NCBI GenBank assembly: GCA_937915475.1
Contig: CALGIR010000230.1
Span: 1-11,118, forward strand
Direction of reading: 5' to 3'
Length of the DNA stretch: 11,118 nucleotides
Source: an uncultured Bacteroidales bacterium
Lineage (GTDB): Bacteria > Bacteroidota > Bacteroidia > Bacteroidales > Tenuifilaceae
Shown here: positions 9,090-11,118 of the stretch, piece after piece
Layout: each line of letters begins with the position of its first letter
How positions within the stretch are numbered: the stretch's first letter is position 1
Made by a program: the position numbers and the translations under genes
The notes under the pieces: generated by a model
The model's database searches: none
Told to the model about the DNA's origin: nothing
The model's input: the letters and a program-made list of their open reading frames with translations, nothing else

Positions 9090-9791
9090 TTATTCCTTTT
9101 CCGTGAACGATTTTGGATCGATAGCAATGCCTTTACTCATTGTGCTTGAAAGGTAAATACTTCTAATATAAGTACCCTTAGCAGCAGGTGGCTTGAGTTT
9201 AATAATCGTTTGAATAAACTCTGAGGCATTCTCAATCAATTTATCGGTCTCGAATGAAACCTTTCCAATGGAGGTATGAACTATACCGTACTTATCAACT
9301 TTAAAGTCGATTTTCCCTTGCTTCACCTCAGTAACGGCCTTATCCACATCCATGGTTACGGTTCCGCTCTTGGGGTTGGGCATCAGTCCACGTGGGCCTA
9401 GAATACGCCCTAGAGCACCAATTTTGGGCATTACGGTTGGCATAGTGATAATTACATCAACATCAGTCCAACCTCCCTTAATCTTCTCTACATACTCATC
9501 TAGTCCAACGTAGTCGGCACCTGCTGCTTTTGCAGCTTCCTCCTTATCGGGGGTACACAGCACAAGCACACGAACAGCTTTACCAGTACCGTGAGGGAGG
9601 GTTACTACTCCGCGCACCATTTGGTTTGCCTTTCTAGGGTCAATTCCAAGGCGGATATCGATGTCAACTGAGGCATCAAATTTCGTGCGGGTAATCTCCT
9701 TCACTAAACTAGCAGCTTCGGATATCTTATACTGCTTCTCGGTTTCAATTTTCGACAACGCAAGTTTTTGATTCTTGGTCAATTTTGTCAT
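9090..9791 (-). CDS. rplA: 50S ribosomal protein uL1
   Basis: L1 binds 23S rRNA at the mobile L1 stalk next to the E site and helps release deacylated tRNA. In several bacteria it also represses its own operon by binding mRNA. The ORF is complete at 233 aa, the usual family length. The hallmark GPRGLMPNPKSGT motif is at 132-144. The N-terminal part has FDASVDIDIRLGIDPRK and the segment around VRGVVTLPHGTGK, both typical of domain I; the domain II region with the VLVLC strand follows. The C-terminal YIRSIYLSSTMSKGIAID region closes domain I. The ATG at 9791-9789 is 21 nt downstream of rplK, without a Shine-Dalgarno sequence, and the gene is clearly co-transcribed with its neighbours. Confidence 0.98.
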   Translation of the reverse strand: MTKLTKNQKLALSKIETEKQYKISEAASLVKEITRTKFDASVDIDIRLGIDPRKANQMVRGVVTLPHGTGKAVRVLVLCTPDKEEAAKAAGADYVGLDEYVEKIKGGWTDVDVIITMPTVMPKIGALGRILGPRGLMPNPKSGTVTMDVDKAVTEVKQGKIDFKVDKYGIVHTSIGKVSFETDKLIENASEFIQTIIKLKPPAAKGTYIRSIYLSSTMSKGIAIDPKSFTEKE

Positions 9792-9812
9792 CTCGCTAAA
9801 AGAGGTTAAATG

Positions 9813-10253
9813 TTACTTACCTGGAAATTCTCCGGTAACTCTTATGCCCATACTACGAGCAGTTCCAGCTACCATTTTCATAGCCGATTCCACGGTAAAA
9901 CAGTTTAGGTCAGGCATTTTATCCTGGGCAATCCCCCGTACTTTATCCCACGAAACCGAAGCTACTTTCTTTCGATTTGGCTCTGGTGAACCGCCCTTCT
10001 GCTTTGATACTTCAAGCAGCTGAACTGCAACCGGAGGATTTTTTACGATAAAATCAAAAGACTTATCGGAATATACGGTAATAATTACTGGGAGTACTTT
10101 TCCAGCCTGACTTTGGGTTCTGCTGTTGAATTGCTTGCAGAACTCCATAATATTAACCCCCTTTGAGCCGAGTGCGGGACCAACAGGAGGCGAAGGATTT
10201 GCTGCGCCACCCCTTATCTGTAACTTAATTAATCCGGCAACTTCTTTAGCCAT
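9813..10253 (-). CDS. rplK: 50S ribosomal protein uL11
   Basis: L11 sits at the GTPase-associated centre, where it binds 23S rRNA and, in bacteria that have the system, helps activate the stringent-response enzyme RelA/Rel; it also forms the thiostrepton pocket. The 146-aa length is typical. The N-terminal domain has the proline-rich ANPSPPVGPALGSKGVNIM segment (18-36), which includes the prolines linked to thiostrepton and micrococcin sensitivity in this family. The C-terminal rRNA-binding domain spans about 75-146 and ends in AGTARSMGIRVTG (129-141). The start is the ATG at 10253-10251, 23 nt after nusG. This gap is too short for a separate promoter plus the L1-binding leader known upstream of rplK in E. 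coli. Confidence 0.98.
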   Translation of the reverse strand: MAKEVAGLIKLQIRGGAANPSPPVGPALGSKGVNIMEFCKQFNSRTQSQAGKVLPVIITVYSDKSFDFIVKNPPVAVQLLEVSKQKGGSPEPNRKKVASVSWDKVRGIAQDKMPDLNCFTVESAMKMVAGTARSMGIRVTGEFPGK

Positions 10254-10276
10254 AATGCTTTAACTCTTAACAGTTA

Positions 10277-10825
10277 TTACTCTTTTTCGACTTGCATAAA
10301 GCTGAGCTCCAACGGAGTTTTTCGGCCAAATATTTTGACCATCACCTTCAGCTTTTTCTTCTCATCATTCACTTCTTCGATAATTCCAGAGAAAGAATTA
10401 AACGGACCATCGATCACTTTCACTGTTTCACCAACAAAGAAGGGAATATTAATCTCCTCATCACTTTCTGCAAGCTCATCTACCTTTCCAAGGATTCGAT
10501 TTGCTTCCGATGGGCGCAATGGGATAGGTTCGCCTGTTTTGGTATCACCCAAAAACCCTATCACATTGGGAATATCCTTAAGTGTATGCTGGATTTCGCC
10601 AACCATTGAGGCTTCGATTAAAACATAACCAGGGTAGAATACTCTCTCCTTGCTCACCTTTTTCCCTTTACGGATTTGGTAAACTTTCTCGGTAGGTATA
10701 AGAACCTGTGAAATGAAATCTTCAAGGTTTAACCTCTTAATCTCACTATCAATATATTCTTTCACCTTTTTCTCCTTCCCCCCCATGGCACGTAACACGT
10801 ACCATTTCTTTACGTTTTCTTCCAT
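10277..10825 (-). CDS. nusG: Transcription termination/antitermination factor NusG
   Basis: NusG binds the RNA polymerase clamp across the cleft, changes elongation and pausing, and through its KOW domain can contact Rho or ribosomal protein S10. The protein is 182 aa from the ATG at 10825-10823 (E. coli 181). The NGN domain covers roughly 6-115, with WYVLRAMGGKE at 8-18 and RVFYPGYVLI at 61-70. The KOW domain starts near 129, with FVGETVKVIDGPFNSFSGII at 130-149. Phe166 in KIFGRKTPLEL matches the S10/Rho-contact Phe165 of E. coli. A TTG codon directly upstream (10828-10826) could extend the protein by one residue. I chose the ATG because a Shine-Dalgarno sequence lies 8 nt before it and only 5 nt before the TTG. 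secE ends 19 nt upstream. Confidence 0.97.
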   Translation of the reverse strand: MEENVKKWYVLRAMGGKEKKVKEYIDSEIKRLNLEDFISQVLIPTEKVYQIRKGKKVSKERVFYPGYVLIEASMVGEIQHTLKDIPNVIGFLGDTKTGEPIPLRPSEANRILGKVDELAESDEEINIPFFVGETVKVIDGPFNSFSGIIEEVNDEKKKLKVMVKIFGRKTPLELSFMQVEKE

Positions 10826-10833
10826 CAAAATTT

Positions 10834-10839
10834 CCTCTC
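10834..10839 (-). promoter_or_regulatory. Shine-Dalgarno sequence of nusG
   Basis: The operon strand reads GAGAGG at 10839-10834, followed by 8 nt to the nusG ATG. It is the only clear Shine-Dalgarno match among the eight protein gene starts in the window; the others are preceded by A/T-rich sequence. It supports the ATG at 10825 over the adjacent TTG. Confidence 0.6.
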
Positions 10840-10844
10840 AGGTT

Positions 10845-11033
10845 TTATACCAATTGGTAAATAAAATCCATTATATTCTCAAAGGATATGTCCATGAGAA
10901 ACACCACAAGTGCAATTAAAAGGGAAGCTATCATTACAATTAATGCACTAGATTGAAGATCTTTCCACGTTGGCCACGATACTTTGTGGACTAGTTCCGT
11001 GTACACTTCCTGAAGGTATGCTTTAATTCTCAT
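10845..11033 (-). CDS. secE: Preprotein translocase subunit SecE
   Basis: SecE is the small essential subunit of the SecYEG channel in the inner membrane, clamping the two halves of SecY. The ORF is 62 aa, the short single-span form common outside the gammaproteobacteria (E. coli has 127 aa and three spans). An amphipathic cytoplasmic helix (about 1-17) leads into the conserved VSWPTW motif at 18-23. One hydrophobic transmembrane segment follows at about 30-48 and a short periplasmic tail ends the protein. The ATG at 11033-11031 starts 20 nt after the tRNA-Trp 3' end, so secE mRNA is probably released by processing of a tRNA-containing transcript. The order tRNA-Trp, secE, nusG is widely conserved. 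Confidence 0.97.
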   Translation of the reverse strand: MRIKAYLQEVYTELVHKVSWPTWKDLQSSALIVMIASLLIALVVFLMDISFENIMDFIYQLV

Positions 11034-11053
11034 ATTTAATTATACTTATGTTG

Positions 11054-11118
11054 CACGGGAGGAGCGACTCGAACGCCCGACACCTGGTTTTGGAGACCAG
11101 TGCTCTGCCAACTGAGCT
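11054..11118 (-). tRNA. tRNA-Trp (CCA anticodon), 5' end cut by the window edge
   Basis: The operon strand shows the D arm starting AGCTCAGTTGGCAGAGC, then an anticodon stem CTGGT/ACCAG around the loop CTCCAAA. The CCA anticodon at 11093-11091 reads the Trp codon UGG. The T arm GGGCG-TTCGAGT-CGCTC follows, with one G-U pair. The 3' acceptor strand is CTCCCGT with discriminator G at 11054, which is the expected discriminator base for tRNA-Trp. The CCA tail is not encoded (CAA follows), as is usual in Bacteroidota, so it must be added after transcription. About eight bases, the 5' acceptor strand (expected ACGGGAG) plus position 8, lie outside the window. Confidence 0.95.

Noticed and set aside
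10261..10276. Inverted repeat TAACT/AGTTA in the nusG-rplK gap, a possible L1 operator or hairpin
   Set aside because: It has only five pairs, nearly all A-U, with a 6-nt loop, and shows none of the internal-loop features of known L1 sites.
10826..10828. TTG as the nusG start codon
   Set aside because: It is directly followed by an ATG that has the better spacing (8 nt against 5 nt) from the GAGAGG Shine-Dalgarno sequence.

Overview
The window is a housekeeping segment of a bacterial chromosome. Every gene lies on the minus strand. Reading in the direction of transcription, from high to low coordinates, the order is tRNA-Trp (5' end cut by the window edge), secE, nusG, rplK (L11), rplA (L1), rplJ (L10), rplL (L7/L12), rpoB, rpoC (3' end cut by the window edge). 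This is the conserved secE-nusG-rplKAJL-rpoBC cluster.

The host is very probably a member of the Bacteroidota, most likely Bacteroidales or a close relative. I infer this from the style of RpoB and RpoC, the single-span 62-residue SecE, the moderate A+T content, the tRNA gene placed directly before secE with no encoded CCA, and A/T-rich gene starts that mostly lack Shine-Dalgarno sequences. I cannot name a genus.

The layout is tight. The gaps are 20 nt (tRNA to secE), 19 nt (secE to nusG), 23 nt (nusG to rplK), 21 nt (rplK to rplA), 24 nt (rplA to rplJ), 43 nt (rplJ to rplL), 100 nt (rplL to rpoB) and 73 nt (rpoB to rpoC). No stretch over 300 bases lacks a gene, and I found no credible plus-strand gene, mobile element, repeat array or CRISPR.

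The two longest gaps each hold a clear RNA hairpin. The rplL-rpoB gap has a 14-bp stem followed directly by a U-rich tract, which is an attenuator-type intrinsic terminator. The rpoB-rpoC gap has a 12-bp stem without an adjacent U tract. Both stems contain a G-U pair that forms only in the RNA of the operon strand.

Functionally the cluster links transcription, translation and secretion. RpoB and RpoC form the RNA polymerase active site and NusG is its processivity and coupling factor. L11, L1, L10 and L12 build the two mobile stalks of the large ribosomal subunit, and SecE is the clamp subunit of the SecYEG translocon. All proteins look intact. I see no undescribed system here. The features most worth a second look are the two intergenic hairpins and the lack of room for the classical L1 and L10 autoregulatory leaders.
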